A stretch of DNA of 64,000 nt from Heracleum sosnowskyi (taxonomy: Eukaryota; Streptophyta; Magnoliopsida; Apiales; Apiaceae): contig CM061238.1 of the NCBI GenBank assembly GCA_030848705.1, positions 58,939,133 through 59,003,132 on the forward strand. Reading direction: 5' to 3'. The notes beneath the pieces were generated by a model, which was not told the DNA's origin, did no database searches, and saw only the letters and a list, made by a program, of their open reading frames with translations. Each line of letters starts with the position of its first letter. The stretch's first letter is position 1. Both the position numbers and the translations under genes were made by a program. Shown here piece by piece: positions 1 through 10,502 of the stretch.

Positions 1-1813
1 AAGGATATTATTTTCGAATATTCATTGGAGGTTCACTTATTTGAGAAATATTATTTTTGAATATTCATTTAAGGATTATTTATTTAATGAATATTATTTT
101 CAAATATTCATTTAAGGATTATTTATTTAATGAATATTATTTTCAAATATTCATTTAAGGTTTACTTATTTAGTAACTATTGTTAGTTATTTTCAAATCA
201 GAAAAAGGTTCCCAAAAAGCTATTTTTCCATTTGAATCTGTCTTTTAAGAAAATTCAAATGCTCGCTCCACTATCAAAAATATGGGAAACCTGATTTAAG
301 TAAATGCTCTTCATTTTAAATTCTCAACTCAAAACTGTCAAGGGACAGGTATTTTCTCCGAGCAACGAAACTGCTGCAAGTCAAATATTGTGTTACCACC
401 TCAACGATCGAGGGGTAAATTCCTGGAACAAGTCGATATCCATTAACAAGCATCGCTTGGGAAATATTGGAGAATCTTCCTTTCCAACCTAGATATAACT
501 ACTTAGTGGAGTCGTATCAACAAGTATCACACTTGGGGAAAGGAGGACGATCTTTACGTTTCAGAGTCATGGATTTAATCTGAACTAGGAGCAACGTGTA
601 AGAGGTCGAGTCGCGCCGATCCATCATTTTATTGGCCCAACCGTTGGCCGGGAGATCCAGAAAGGCGGTAGACAATGTCAGGCTGTCGTGATTCTTCCAT
701 CTACATGTAGAAAACATATAATTTTGTTGTACAAACCTGCTACTGATCATAGTAAGGTTGGTACGACGGGCGCGGAGAAGGCTCCAGTATTGGTTCATCA
801 TCCAATTTGGATATTCCTGCAACATGTATTGGGGTGAAGAACCAATCGTGTTGGCAGGGGGTCGAGAAGTGTTTGGAATTGAAGTGACAATAAATCCATG
901 CAACTTCATCTTTTATTTTATGAGTATGACTCTGATAAAACCTGATTAAGGATATATATGACTCTGTGGATACCTTACATAACATGAGTTATGGTAAGGG
1001 AGTTGCTTATATTGAATTTTCCTTATAACTTCATCTTTTAAGTTATGTGTTGATATTCTGCTTACATAGCAGATATTTTTGGAAAGGTTATTTGGTTTAC
1101 TTTGAAACCTCATCTTTTATATTATACTAGAACTTTGTTCATAATGTAGCAAGAGTCTGCAGAAATATTATGAAAATGATATTTGAAGTACAATAATAGT
1201 ACTGTTTTTGGGAACACATTCCGATAAGGATATAATTTCAGTATCGAGATATTTTGACAAATTATTGTCTTATACCCGCTTTATTCTGGGTTGAGTTAAA
1301 GGCAGAATTATGCCACACTTTCATTACCTTGCTGAGCTATCGCTCACTCTTGCTATTGTTTTATATATATTACATAGCAGCGAAGCAGGATGCCAATGGG
1401 TCGGCACATACCTCGCAAGGCGTTTCCGTAAACAGTTTCTAGCAGTGATCTCGAGAGTAGTACGAACCAATCGAATCAGGCTACAGCTTTTGGTATTCAA
1501 CTTATGTATAGATATGAATGGTATGAGAGGATTGTGAGCATCAGAAGGCTAAGTTGGTAATGTAGCATTACATAGAAATTGTATCAGTGACAGATTCAAA
1601 AGACACTTGGGTATTGTAATAATAATTATTTATTCCGCAGTTGTTGTATTGTGTCGTTTCTGAGACTCTAACCTGTGTGTGTGTGTGTGTGAGACTTATA
1701 TTGTGGGGTCATGAGCTGGTGAATTATGAATGGTGTGAGTAATACAGGTAAGGCAAGGAGAACATGGATTGTGACAACCCTAGATCCCTGACCCCGGATT
1801 TGGGGCTGTTACA
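1..1813 (+). mobile_element. G1 gypsy element, 5' LTR (3' part only)
   Basis: This is the right-hand part of a long terminal repeat; the window starts inside it. It repeats at 8690-10502 with an offset of 8689. By eye I found one clear base difference (around position 304), so the two copies are essentially identical. The LTR ends in CTGTTACA and is followed at once by a tRNA-Met primer site, which fixes the 3' boundary. Small reading frames inside it (for example 517-909 on the minus strand) exist twice only because the LTR exists twice, and are not genes. The first 170 bases are part of an AT-rich tandem repeat. A short (TG)n run lies at 1674-1691. Confidence 0.93.
1674..1691. repeat. (TG)9 microsatellite in G1 LTR
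   Basis: Uninterrupted TG dinucleotides. The same run is present at 10363-10380 in the 3' LTR with equal length, as expected for two LTRs of a recent insertion. Confidence 0.9.
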
Positions 1814-1817
1814 GAAA

Positions 1818-1830
1818 TGGTATCAGAGCG
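1818..1830 (+). other. G1 primer binding site (initiator Met tRNA)
   Basis: TGGTATCAGAGCG lies four bases after the LTR end and is complementary to the 3' end of plant initiator methionine tRNA. It primes minus-strand cDNA synthesis and proves that 1-1813 is a 5' LTR. Confidence 0.93.
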
Positions 1831-4050
1831 TTAGGTTACAGTCCTCAGAAACGATAGGAGATTGAGTCTTACAATACCCTTAATAATGATAAGGACATCT
1901 AGAGCTCAAATTGAGTTCGTAGTCGGGTTAGAGGACATGACCCTGACCGTTTAAGATGAAGCCCGAGAGGGGACTTCTTCTGGGAAACCGTACTTAGGAC
2001 TTCATGGTTAGTCACCTCGAATCGTATAAGTTATAGATGGATGGGACTCTGAGATGCCGGATCCCGAGGCCTTCGAGTAGGCATTTGATGATGCGCTCCT
2101 TGAAATGGACGGAGACCCGATAAAGAAAGATCCATAGGAGGATCTAGAGGAAGACCCCATAGTGGGTCAAGGAAAGAATCTTGTAAAGGACGTGTTGATT
2201 GATAAAGATGTGGTGCGTTACTTGAGGTCTAATAATAAGACCGGACGAACCTTCGAGGGATAAATAAGTGACGAGACGAGAGTTTAAGGATCGTTCATGA
2301 TTCATCAAGAGGTATGACAAGGAAAATGGAGTAGAGTCTCCAAAGCAGAAGAGGTAGAGGCAGTATAGCCAGTATCAGTGGATTGATTCGACTTGAACGA
2401 AACCTGTTACTCGTAGTCGGTTATAGTTGCCCATAAGGAGGCGGCATACGTAAGAACCAAGATGTTCAGATTTTCACGAACGATTAAGGGTACTTAGTTG
2501 CCTAGAATAATGTAAGGAATTGTTTTGGGCTATGAGATTTCAAACCCCCACGACCAGCGATTCCACGGGAAATAGTGTCTATTATATCATTGAGGGATTT
2601 TATTATCTCAAGAAGGAATATTGGGTATAAGGATGATTGAAATAGAGACCGAATTTAAGCCTGTAGTTTCTAACGATCTTCCGGAGTACCGCCCAGTTGA
2701 CATATGGAATTCGTCGTTGCTATGGGCGACAACGGAATCGAAGTTTTCTTATAGAACAGAACGCTTACTTGAGGTGTTTGCGCCTAGTCGAATAGAATTC
2801 CCTGCGATTGCAAATGTTGATGGTTGAATTCTTAGCGACTATTATAAGTCGGCAATGACGTAAGTATCGAGCACCATAGGGTGTGCCTGAAGAAGAAAAG
2901 CTTTAGAATGGAAAAATTATCCATTAGAGGGGCCGACATAAAAGGCACCCGTAGAGACCTTGGTAATACCCTCCCCATTTGCAAATTATGTGGGGTACCT
3001 CCCCAATCTATGATCTATCTTGACCTCTCTCCAGGAAAGAATTCTGATAAAGGGTATATTCCCTTTTCGAAGTTATTTTATAACACTTGTGCTAAACCAT
3101 ATTCAGTTTCACTTGTGCCAGAGGCTGTCACAATGCCTACTTTCAGGTTTTCGAAGCCCTGCCAAATGATGTTATTTAAGCTTTCACTTTTCTTCAAATA
3201 ATGAATGACCCTATGGTGATACATCATCACTTGTTTGTTAAGTACCAGTATCTTGTGGTTATTCTTTTCTTTGTATTTTCTTTGGAAAACCGCACCTTTG
3301 GAATCTGTTCAATTTTAATCCAAGCTGTCCCTTTGAGAAATATTGTCGAAAGGCGATAATCATTAAATTGATCTCGAATTGCTTTCATACTTTTCAACTT
3401 CCACTGAGACGAACAACCCTATACTTATAGGGGCTACAAGGACTATATGTCTGTGTGATAGAAGTCGGATGGGACGCCATCACTTGTAAGTTGTGAAATA
3501 CAAGAAGGCTAATTACCTTTAGTAATGTCTCAAGTGAGGCACACAACGTTGAGTTCTTATGATCATGTTGATCTCTCGGTAAATTCTCTTACCTCCAATA
3601 AGGTTACCTTAAAACTCATAACCTTACGATCACCAGTGTGTGACGTTTTCCTTGATATGGGAGCTGTCTTTTCAAGGCCCCATAATTTTGTTATCCGTAT
3701 TGAATTTCAAGGGGAGGCCAACCAGGTCAAATAAGTCAAAATTCGCTGATAGGAATTAGATTCGCGACGAAATCACTTATGACAGGAGCGAATCCCGAAG
3801 ACGGATAGAATGTTAGCGACATATCGATGAAATTGGTTTATTCTCCCAAGGATAATATGATAATGGAAAGCGTGTCAATCGATATATGTGAAAGAAATAG
3901 TGACGTGCCGTGAACTCCACTGACAACGGTGTTAGATAGATGCCCTATAGTGAGATTGAGATTTTGGAGGAGTTGTTTACGAATGGACACTACCTCTGGG
4001 TCAGCAAGATAAGTACTGACGATGGAGTCAGAGGGAGCTGGTATTGTGAC
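1831..4050 (+). mobile_element. G1 internal region, unassigned 5' part
   Basis: This 2.2 kb stretch between the primer site and the first recognisable gag block holds only short frames (2621-2827, 2881-3201, 3525-3734) that I cannot assign to a family. A weak resemblance to a protease active-site block (residues FLDMGAVFS in the 3525-3734 frame) is possible but not convincing. Length and position fit a shuffled or badly decayed gag/protease region. Acquired non-element sequence is the alternative. No intact gene is present. Confidence 0.6.
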
Positions 4051-4059
4051 TTGGGAGAG

Positions 4060-4260
4060 GTGCAGCGTGTGTGGTTCTAGAGGAATAATTTTCGGAAATA
4101 TGTGGAGACCCGGATGAAAATGAAAGTTAAAGAGTTAAAACCAGAAACCATGACTGTAACCGAGTATGAGGCCAAGTTTTCCGAATTATTGAGGTTTGTT
4201 CCGGAGTTTGTGAACACAGAATAAAAGAAAGCCAGTAGGTTTCAACCAGGGCTACCTCCA
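4060..4260 (+). pseudogene. G1 gag fragment (gypsy retrotransposon gag)
   Basis: Translation gives a short gag block with the typical reading LKPETMTVTEYEAKFSELL followed by RFVPEFVNTE. This matches the core of the plant gypsy capsid domain (the MTV.EYE.KF and RFVP pattern). A stop codon follows directly after NTE. The region upstream lacks the expected N-terminal capsid helices in frame, and no CCHC zinc knuckle can be found downstream. The fragment is therefore a remnant that could not make a working capsid. Confidence 0.75.
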
Positions 4261-4462
4261 ACAAGCAGCCCACTGTCAGGACCTTTAAATAACATGTGCC
4301 CTTCTACACTGTTTAGACAGAGCTAATGCATTGTTGTATATCAATATGTTGCGTGACGATTAAACCTTAAGGCCGAGACGCTGAGGGAATAATTACAAGT
4401 AGAAATAGCCAATCGAGGGATTTTCCCATAAGACTGGTACATCCAGGTTGTGAACTGGAAAT

Positions 4463-4666
4463 ATGAGGTCGACACTTTTGATAGACCTGATCCCTTTCAA
4501 GTTAGGAAAAGTGGATATTATAATAAGAATGGGTTGGTTGACACCCAATGGGGCCCAGACTGATTGTAAGGGAGAGAGAGTAATAAATAAAGAACGGAGA
4601 CAGATTCAGAGATTCTTGAATATAGTTCAGACTAAGAAACTATTACGCCAGAGATACGAGGCTTAA
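4463..4666 (+). pseudogene. G1 protease C-terminal fragment
   Basis: The frame reads DLIPFKLGKVDIIIRMGWL and then PNGAQTDCKGERV. This is the C-terminal block of the gypsy aspartic protease, usually D.IPF.LG.FDVILGMDWL..H.A.IDC. Here the normally conserved GMDWL is RMGWL. The catalytic DSG block that should lie about 80 residues upstream is absent. The frame ends before reverse transcriptase begins. A non-functional remnant. Confidence 0.8.
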
Positions 4667-4689
4667 TTAGCTCTTATGGTTGACGCCAA

Positions 4690-5165
4690 GAAAAGAGGTA
4701 CCAAGTATAGAGGAAACTACAATGGTTTTGGGAGATTGTACAAGATCTTAATGCGCTACCAAATATCGATTGGGATGACATGAGAATGAATACCGAGTAT
4801 TCAGAGTATAGTGGGAATGAAAGAGTTAGTGACTCAGTTACAAGAGTTGTTGTATAAGGATATGATAAGACCCAGTGTACCACCGTGGAGAGCCCGGTGT
4901 TGTTGTAAGAGAGAAAGATTTTAGCACAAGATTATATATCGAACCTCGAGAGTTGTATGAGTTTGACATGGAGAATAGGTACCCTTGTAAATGATTGTTT
5001 GATCAGCGGAAGAACGCTGTGTATTTCCAATTTATTTAAGAACTGGGTATCACCAGTTGGAAGTTAAATCAGAGGATATGCCCAAGACTGCGATTCGTAC
5101 TAGGAATAGACACTTCGAGTTTTCAGCGAAGTTATTTTGGGTTGACTAATGCACCCACAAATTTT
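4690..5165 (+). pseudogene. G1 reverse transcriptase fragments
   Basis: Pieces of a gypsy RT occur in order but in different frames. Around 4820-4900 is the block LxEL-LYKDMIRPS-PPW (normally QLQELLDKGYIRPSVSPWG). Around 5035-5165 is LGYHQLEVKSEDMPKTA followed by a degraded FGLTNAP block. The catalytic YIDD segment, which should follow, is missing: the sequence jumps to the RNase H end within about 60 bases. Several stops and a large deletion exclude function. Confidence 0.8.
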
Positions 5166-5204
5166 ATGGAATGTAATGAATTGGCTTTGAGTTACCCATG
5201 ATAG

Positions 5205-5320
5205 TAGATAGCATGAGATGGAGAAATGGCTAGAATTGACCTAGGATTATGACGGTGAGATACACTACCATCCGGGGAAGGCCAATGTGGTGGCCGATAC
5301 CCTTACTTTAAAATGAGACA
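5205..5320 (+). pseudogene. G1 RNase H end fragment
   Basis: The sequence codes for RWLELT-DYDGEIHYHPGKA followed by NVVADTLT. This is the hallmark end of gypsy RNase H (RWLELLKDYD..I.YHPGKANVVADALSRK). It lies immediately after the broken RT, so most of RNase H has been deleted. A stop interrupts the block. Confidence 0.82.
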
Positions 5321-5334
5321 GAGATGGATTCCGA

Positions 5335-5640
5335 ATGATCGGGAATTAAAGGATGAGATTTTACACAACACCCAAGTTAGTCCAACAAACTAGAAGGACA
5401 AAAGATTTCACCAACAAGCGGCTAGTGACAACCAAGACAGACAGAGAAAGTATGCGGACTAAGCCCGCGAGTATAGAGATAGTACTGCTACTGATAAGCT
5501 AAATGGCATGTTGATGGATGACAAGCAAGTTTATGTTGGTGTATTTTCTGTACAAACAAGATAGAGAATATGAGGTTAGAGATTCGTTATGCTAAAAGAT
5601 ATCCCCATTTGTTTTCAGAGTGATTCCGGGACGGAATCCT
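5335..5640 (+). pseudogene. G1 integrase remnants
   Basis: Short recognisable scraps remain: a frame like LKDEILHNT (start of the integrase zinc-binding region) near 5350 and DRQRKYADxAR (end of the integrase core) near 5440. Together they occupy about 300 bases where an intact integrase plus chromodomain needs about 1.5 kb. The DDE residues cannot be found. The last 20 bases before the polypurine tract resemble the usual end of pol. Confidence 0.6.
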
Positions 5641-5643
5641 TTT

Positions 5644-5656
5644 AAGGAGGGGAGAC
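5644..5656 (+). other. G1 polypurine tract
   Basis: AAGGAGGGGAGAC directly precedes the TGTAAGACCCC start of the 3' LTR. It is the primer site for plus-strand cDNA synthesis and fixes the LTR start. Confidence 0.9.
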
Positions 5657-8469
5657 TGTAAGACCCCAGATTTTGGGTAGAATTAAAACTTTTATTATAT
5701 GTTGATGTAAATATGGATAGTGGCAATGACTTTGAGAATCAAGTTATGAAATGAATATGAATTTCGGTTTTCAAACATTTTGAGAATAGTAAGAATGGAC
5801 TGAACATATAAATAAGAACAATCAATCTAGAAGACAAGAATACAATACTCCAGGGAAGGAAAGTATTTTTATGTCATCCAAATCAATATCTGGAATACAT
5901 CCGACAACTCCGTAAACAAGATAGCGTACGCCCGAGAAAGCACTAGAACGTTTTCTAAGTGCAAAGAGTAGAGAGAAAATAGATCAGGAATATTGGAACG
6001 GATTTTGATCCAAAGTATTATAGAAAAACCACTGATGAATAGTAACTTTTGATGAATAGTAAATTTTTGTCGTTTAAAAAGTTTTTCAGACCACCCTATA
6101 TACGGAACGATATAATGAACTTTCAAAGCTGTATTAGTGATCTACGATGAAAATAAAGGAATGCAAAAGCTGTCAGAATTGGAAAAATAGCATTTCCGTT
6201 TTCTCCGAAATTTCACGATTAACGGACGGATTAATCATTATTTGGGAATATTGAAGGATTTAGATTATCAATTCCATGGATATGGATTTAATAAAAGAAT
6301 TAGAGATATTAAGAACGATTACGATAAACTACTTCGATAGAACACTTAAGAAACCCTGCGAACTTTTTACGCGATTAAACGGAGACGGAACAACGAGACA
6401 TTACAGGATTAAAATACAGACATGGAAGTAACATGTAACAAGATTAATTCGAGGAATGCAACATTTGGATCATTCATGTGAAAAGAAACAAACTAGTAAA
6501 GCTGCTTTGCCACCATGACCCTCCAGTGCTTGACATGTGTCCCTGCTTGCCACCATGACCCTCCATGGCTCGACACGTGTCCCTGTGACTAGCCAAAGTG
6601 TGGTGACTCACCCCTCTCTTATACAAAAAATCAGCATTATCTTCATTATTAACCAAAACAAAGAAAAGAAAAAGAAGAAGGAAAATTCGGGAGAAAAGAG
6701 AGAAGGAAAAATGGTGGAGAAAGAATTGATCATAACTTGAGTTTCTCTCGGCGGTTTTTGGCGATCCACCACTCAAATCGAAGCTCTCGAGAAGCTCTAT
6801 GCAACCATGGTAAGAGCTCGCTTCACCTCTGTGTTTTACCCATTCGATTCAGTGATTAACAGTTGGAGAAGATGATGAATAGTAACTTGTATCTTGTTTT
6901 GTTTTGTTTTGATAATGAGTTTGTAGCTTCCAAAGGTTGTATTAAGCAAGAATCTAAGGTTACATAAGGAATATATCAGCAAGAAAGCTTGGAGGAAGGT
7001 ATAAACCTCTGCCCCTTTTGACTTATATGAGTTTTAGTATGGTTTTGATGTTTATGTAGAGTTAAAAGCATGATTAAGTAATTAGATAAATTGTTGGTTG
7101 AGTTTGGAGGATGGGTTATGAATTTTGTTGTGATTATTCCTGGAGGATTTGACTGAGTGGAGGGTGTATAAGGTGGATGGTGAGTTTGGAATTGATTGGT
7201 ATTGATTTGGGTGTGTTTTGAAAATGGAAAACGTTACGATTATAGCCGTCGTAATGCCCATTTGATTTAAGGCTGTTTTAAGCAAGTATTACGAACTGGT
7301 CTGGTAATATTTTTGAATAGAACTGACCATGAACATCTAGGTCTTGTTTTAAGGTTTGTTTTGGTATAAAGATCATGTCTATACGATTTACGGTTTAGGA
7401 GAAAAGTGAGTTTTAGTAAACGCCGTTCGGAAGAATGACTCATCTCTGTCCAGAAACTTTGAGGCTATATTTGGACCACTTCGGAGACATATTAAAATGT
7501 GCAACTTTGAGGAATAATACTATAGACAGTTAGGAAGGCTCACGAAAACGATTCGTATTAAAAAGATTATTTTTCGATTTTATAAAAATGTTTTAGTCGA
7601 GGTCGCGCAAGTGAAAACCACTGGAAACGAGACTTAGAAACCAAGGTTCCAAATGGTTAAGTATAACTTGGATTTGGGAATGGATTTCAAACCAAACTTG
7701 TGATATAAGTATTTGACGAATAACATGGACTTAGTATGAGCCTATAACGAGCTAGTAATGCCTTAGTTGTGTTTCGCTTACGTGTTTAAGCATTAAGTTA
7801 TAAGTGGTTTATCGAGGGGATTAACCGTGTGTTTTCGTTTGACTTTGTCTAGATTGTCCGGCATCGTCGCGAACCCCTATCACTTCTCGAGCATCAGGCA
7901 AGTTTTCTAAATCTATACTTTGAAGTATTGATTATATATTACTGCTGTTGCCATGTGTGGAGTTATACAGTTGTGCGATACATGTTATATATTGTATAAA
8001 ATAGAGTTTGATTTGGATTTATGTATGAGCTTTGAGATAAAGTAGTTATAAACCGGCATACCTTGTAGCTCTAGAGATAAGAGCATACTTCTTGTTTTCG
8101 ACTCTAGACCGGGAGTCAGTATTTGAAATATGGAGATAGCCGTGGAAACCCGGAGGGATTCCAGCGGCAGTGTACTAATTATTTTGAGGACTGCTATTAT
8201 TAAACATTAATTATATTTCTAGAAAGTATTAATTACCTGGAAATGATTTGAGGAATGTTATTTGAATATTACCTCATTCAGAGGTTGTTACGTGGAAATG
8301 ATTTGGTAATTGGCTTATAAGCTAGATATGGGATATCAGTTATAAGCCAGGTTTTATAAAGGCCCTAGGTTAAGGGCGTATGATATTTCTTAAGATCAGT
8401 AGTGATTATAGTTTGTGTATGATAAAGGTTATTTTTCCGATAAAGATATCGGGTAACCGTTATTCGAGG

Positions 8470-8885
8470 ATTAATTATTTTTATTTAAGAATATTATTTA
8501 TTAATATTCATTTGAGGATTATCGACTTACAGAATATTATTTATATACATTTGAGGATTATCGACTTATAGAATATTATTTATATACATTTGAGGATTAT
8601 CGACTTACAGAATATTGTTTATATTCATTTGAGATTTATTTAATTAATGAATATTACTTTTGAATATTCATTTGAGATTTAATTATTTAAAGGATATTAT
8701 TTTCGAATATTCATTGGAGGTTCACTTATTTGAGAAATATTATTTTTGAATATTCATTTAAGGATTATTTATTTAATGAATATTATTTTCAAATATTCAT
8801 TTAAGGATTATTTATTTAATGAATATTATTTTCAAATATTCATTTAAGGTTTACTTATTTAGTAACTATTGTTAGTTATTTTCAA
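8470..8885 (+). repeat. AT-rich tandem repeat array in G1 LTR (about 40-43 bp units)
   Basis: About nine units follow each other, each starting CATTTGAGG or CATTTAAGG and ending near GAATATT. Three units of about 39-40 bp (starting near 8510, 8550 and 8589) are nearly identical and contain GATTATCGACTTA. The later ones are about 43 bp and diverge. Two adjacent units near 8755 and 8798 are identical over about 40 bases. The end of the same array is seen at 1-170 in the 5' LTR. Position inside U3 suggests enhancer-type or slippage repeats. Confidence 0.85.
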
Positions 8886-10362
8886 ATCAGAAAAAGGTTC
8901 CCAAAAAGCTATTTTTCCATTTGAATCTGTCTTTTAAGAAAATTCAAATGCTCGCTCCACTATCAAAAATATGGGAAACCTGATTTAAGTAACTGCTCTT
9001 CATTTTAAATTCTCAACTCAAAACTGTCAAGGGACAGGTATTTTCTCCGAGCAACGAAACTGCTGCAAGTCAAATATTGTGTTACCACCTCAACGATCGA
9101 GGGGTAAATTCCTGGAACAAGTCGATATCCATTAACAAGCATCGCTTGGGAAATATTGGAGAATCTTCCTTTCCAACCTAGATATAACTACTTAGTGGAG
9201 TCGTATCAACAAGTATCACACTTGGGGAAAGGAGGACGATCTTTACGTTTCAGAGTCATGGATTTAATCTGAACTAGGAGCAACGTGTAAGAGGTCGAGT
9301 CGCGCCGATCCATCATTTTATTGGCCCAACCGTTGGCCGGGAGATCCAGAAAGGCGGTAGACAATGTCAGGCTGTCGTGATTCTTCCATCTACATGTAGA
9401 AAACATATAATTTTGTTGTACAAACCTGCTACTGATCATAGTAAGGTTGGTACGACGGGCGCGGAGAAGGCTCCAGTATTGGTTCATCATCCAATTTGGA
9501 TATTCCTGCAACATGTATTGGGGTGAAGAACCAATCGTGTTGGCAGGGGGTCGAGAAGTGTTTGGAATTGAAGTGACAATAAATCCATGCAACTTCATCT
9601 TTTATTTTATGAGTATGACTCTGATAAAACCTGATTAAGGATATATATGACTCTGTGGATACCTTACATAACATGAGTTATGGTAAGGGAGTTGCTTATA
9701 TTGAATTTTCCTTATAACTTCATCTTTTAAGTTATGTGTTGATATTCTGCTTACATAGCAGATATTTTTGGAAAGGTTATTTGGTTTACTTTGAAACCTC
9801 ATCTTTTATATTATACTAGAACTTTGTTCATAATGTAGCAAGAGTCTGCAGAAATATTATGAAAATGATATTTGAAGTACAATAATAGTACTGTTTTTGG
9901 GAACACATTCCGATAAGGATATAATTTCAGTATCGAGATATTTTGACAAATTATTGTCTTATACCCGCTTTATTCTGGGTTGAGTTAAAGGCAGAATTAT
10001 GCCACACTTTCATTACCTTGCTGAGCTATCGCTCACTCTTGCTATTGTTTTATATATATTACATAGCAGCGAAGCAGGATGCCAATGGGTCGGCACATAC
10101 CTCGCAAGGCGTTTCCGTAAACAGTTTCTAGCAGTGATCTCGAGAGTAGTACGAACCAATCGAATCAGGCTACAGCTTTTGGTATTCAACTTATGTATAG
10201 ATATGAATGGTATGAGAGGATTGTGAGCATCAGAAGGCTAAGTTGGTAATGTAGCATTACATAGAAATTGTATCAGTGACAGATTCAAAAGACACTTGGG
10301 TATTGTAATAATAATTATTTATTCCGCAGTTGTTGTATTGTGTCGTTTCTGAGACTCTAACC

Positions 10363-10380
10363 TGTGTGTGTGTGTGTGTG
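10363..10380. repeat. (TG)9 microsatellite, 3' LTR copy
   Basis: Same run as at 1674-1691. Confidence 0.9.
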
Positions 10381-10502
10381 AGACTTATATTGTGGGGTCA
10401 TGAGCTGGTGAATTATGAATGGTGTGAGTAATACAGGTAAGGCAAGGAGAACATGGATTGTGACAACCCTAGATCCCTGACCCCGGATTTGGGGCTGTTA
10501 CA

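Larger units (their letters stand above)
5657..10502 (+). mobile_element. G1 gypsy element, complete 3' LTR (4846 bp)
   Basis: The LTR starts TGTAAGACCCCAGA after the polypurine tract and ends TTTGGGGCTGTTACA, with short terminal inverted bases TGTAA/TTACA. At 4846 bp it is longer than the internal region (3843 bp). Its last 1813 bases match 1-1813 almost perfectly. The middle contains a CT/GA-rich stretch (about 6600-6720) and an array of AT-rich repeats near 8470-8880. Long LTRs, gag/pol style and the tRNA-Met primer site fit the Tekay/Del chromovirus lineage, but no chromodomain survives to prove it. The left target site is outside the window, so a duplication cannot be tested. Confidence 0.92.

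Noticed and set aside
517..909. 130-residue minus-strand ORF, identical at 9206-9598
   Set aside because: Its double occurrence is fully explained by the two LTRs of G1. No domain, no suitable promoter, and overlapping frames in several directions.
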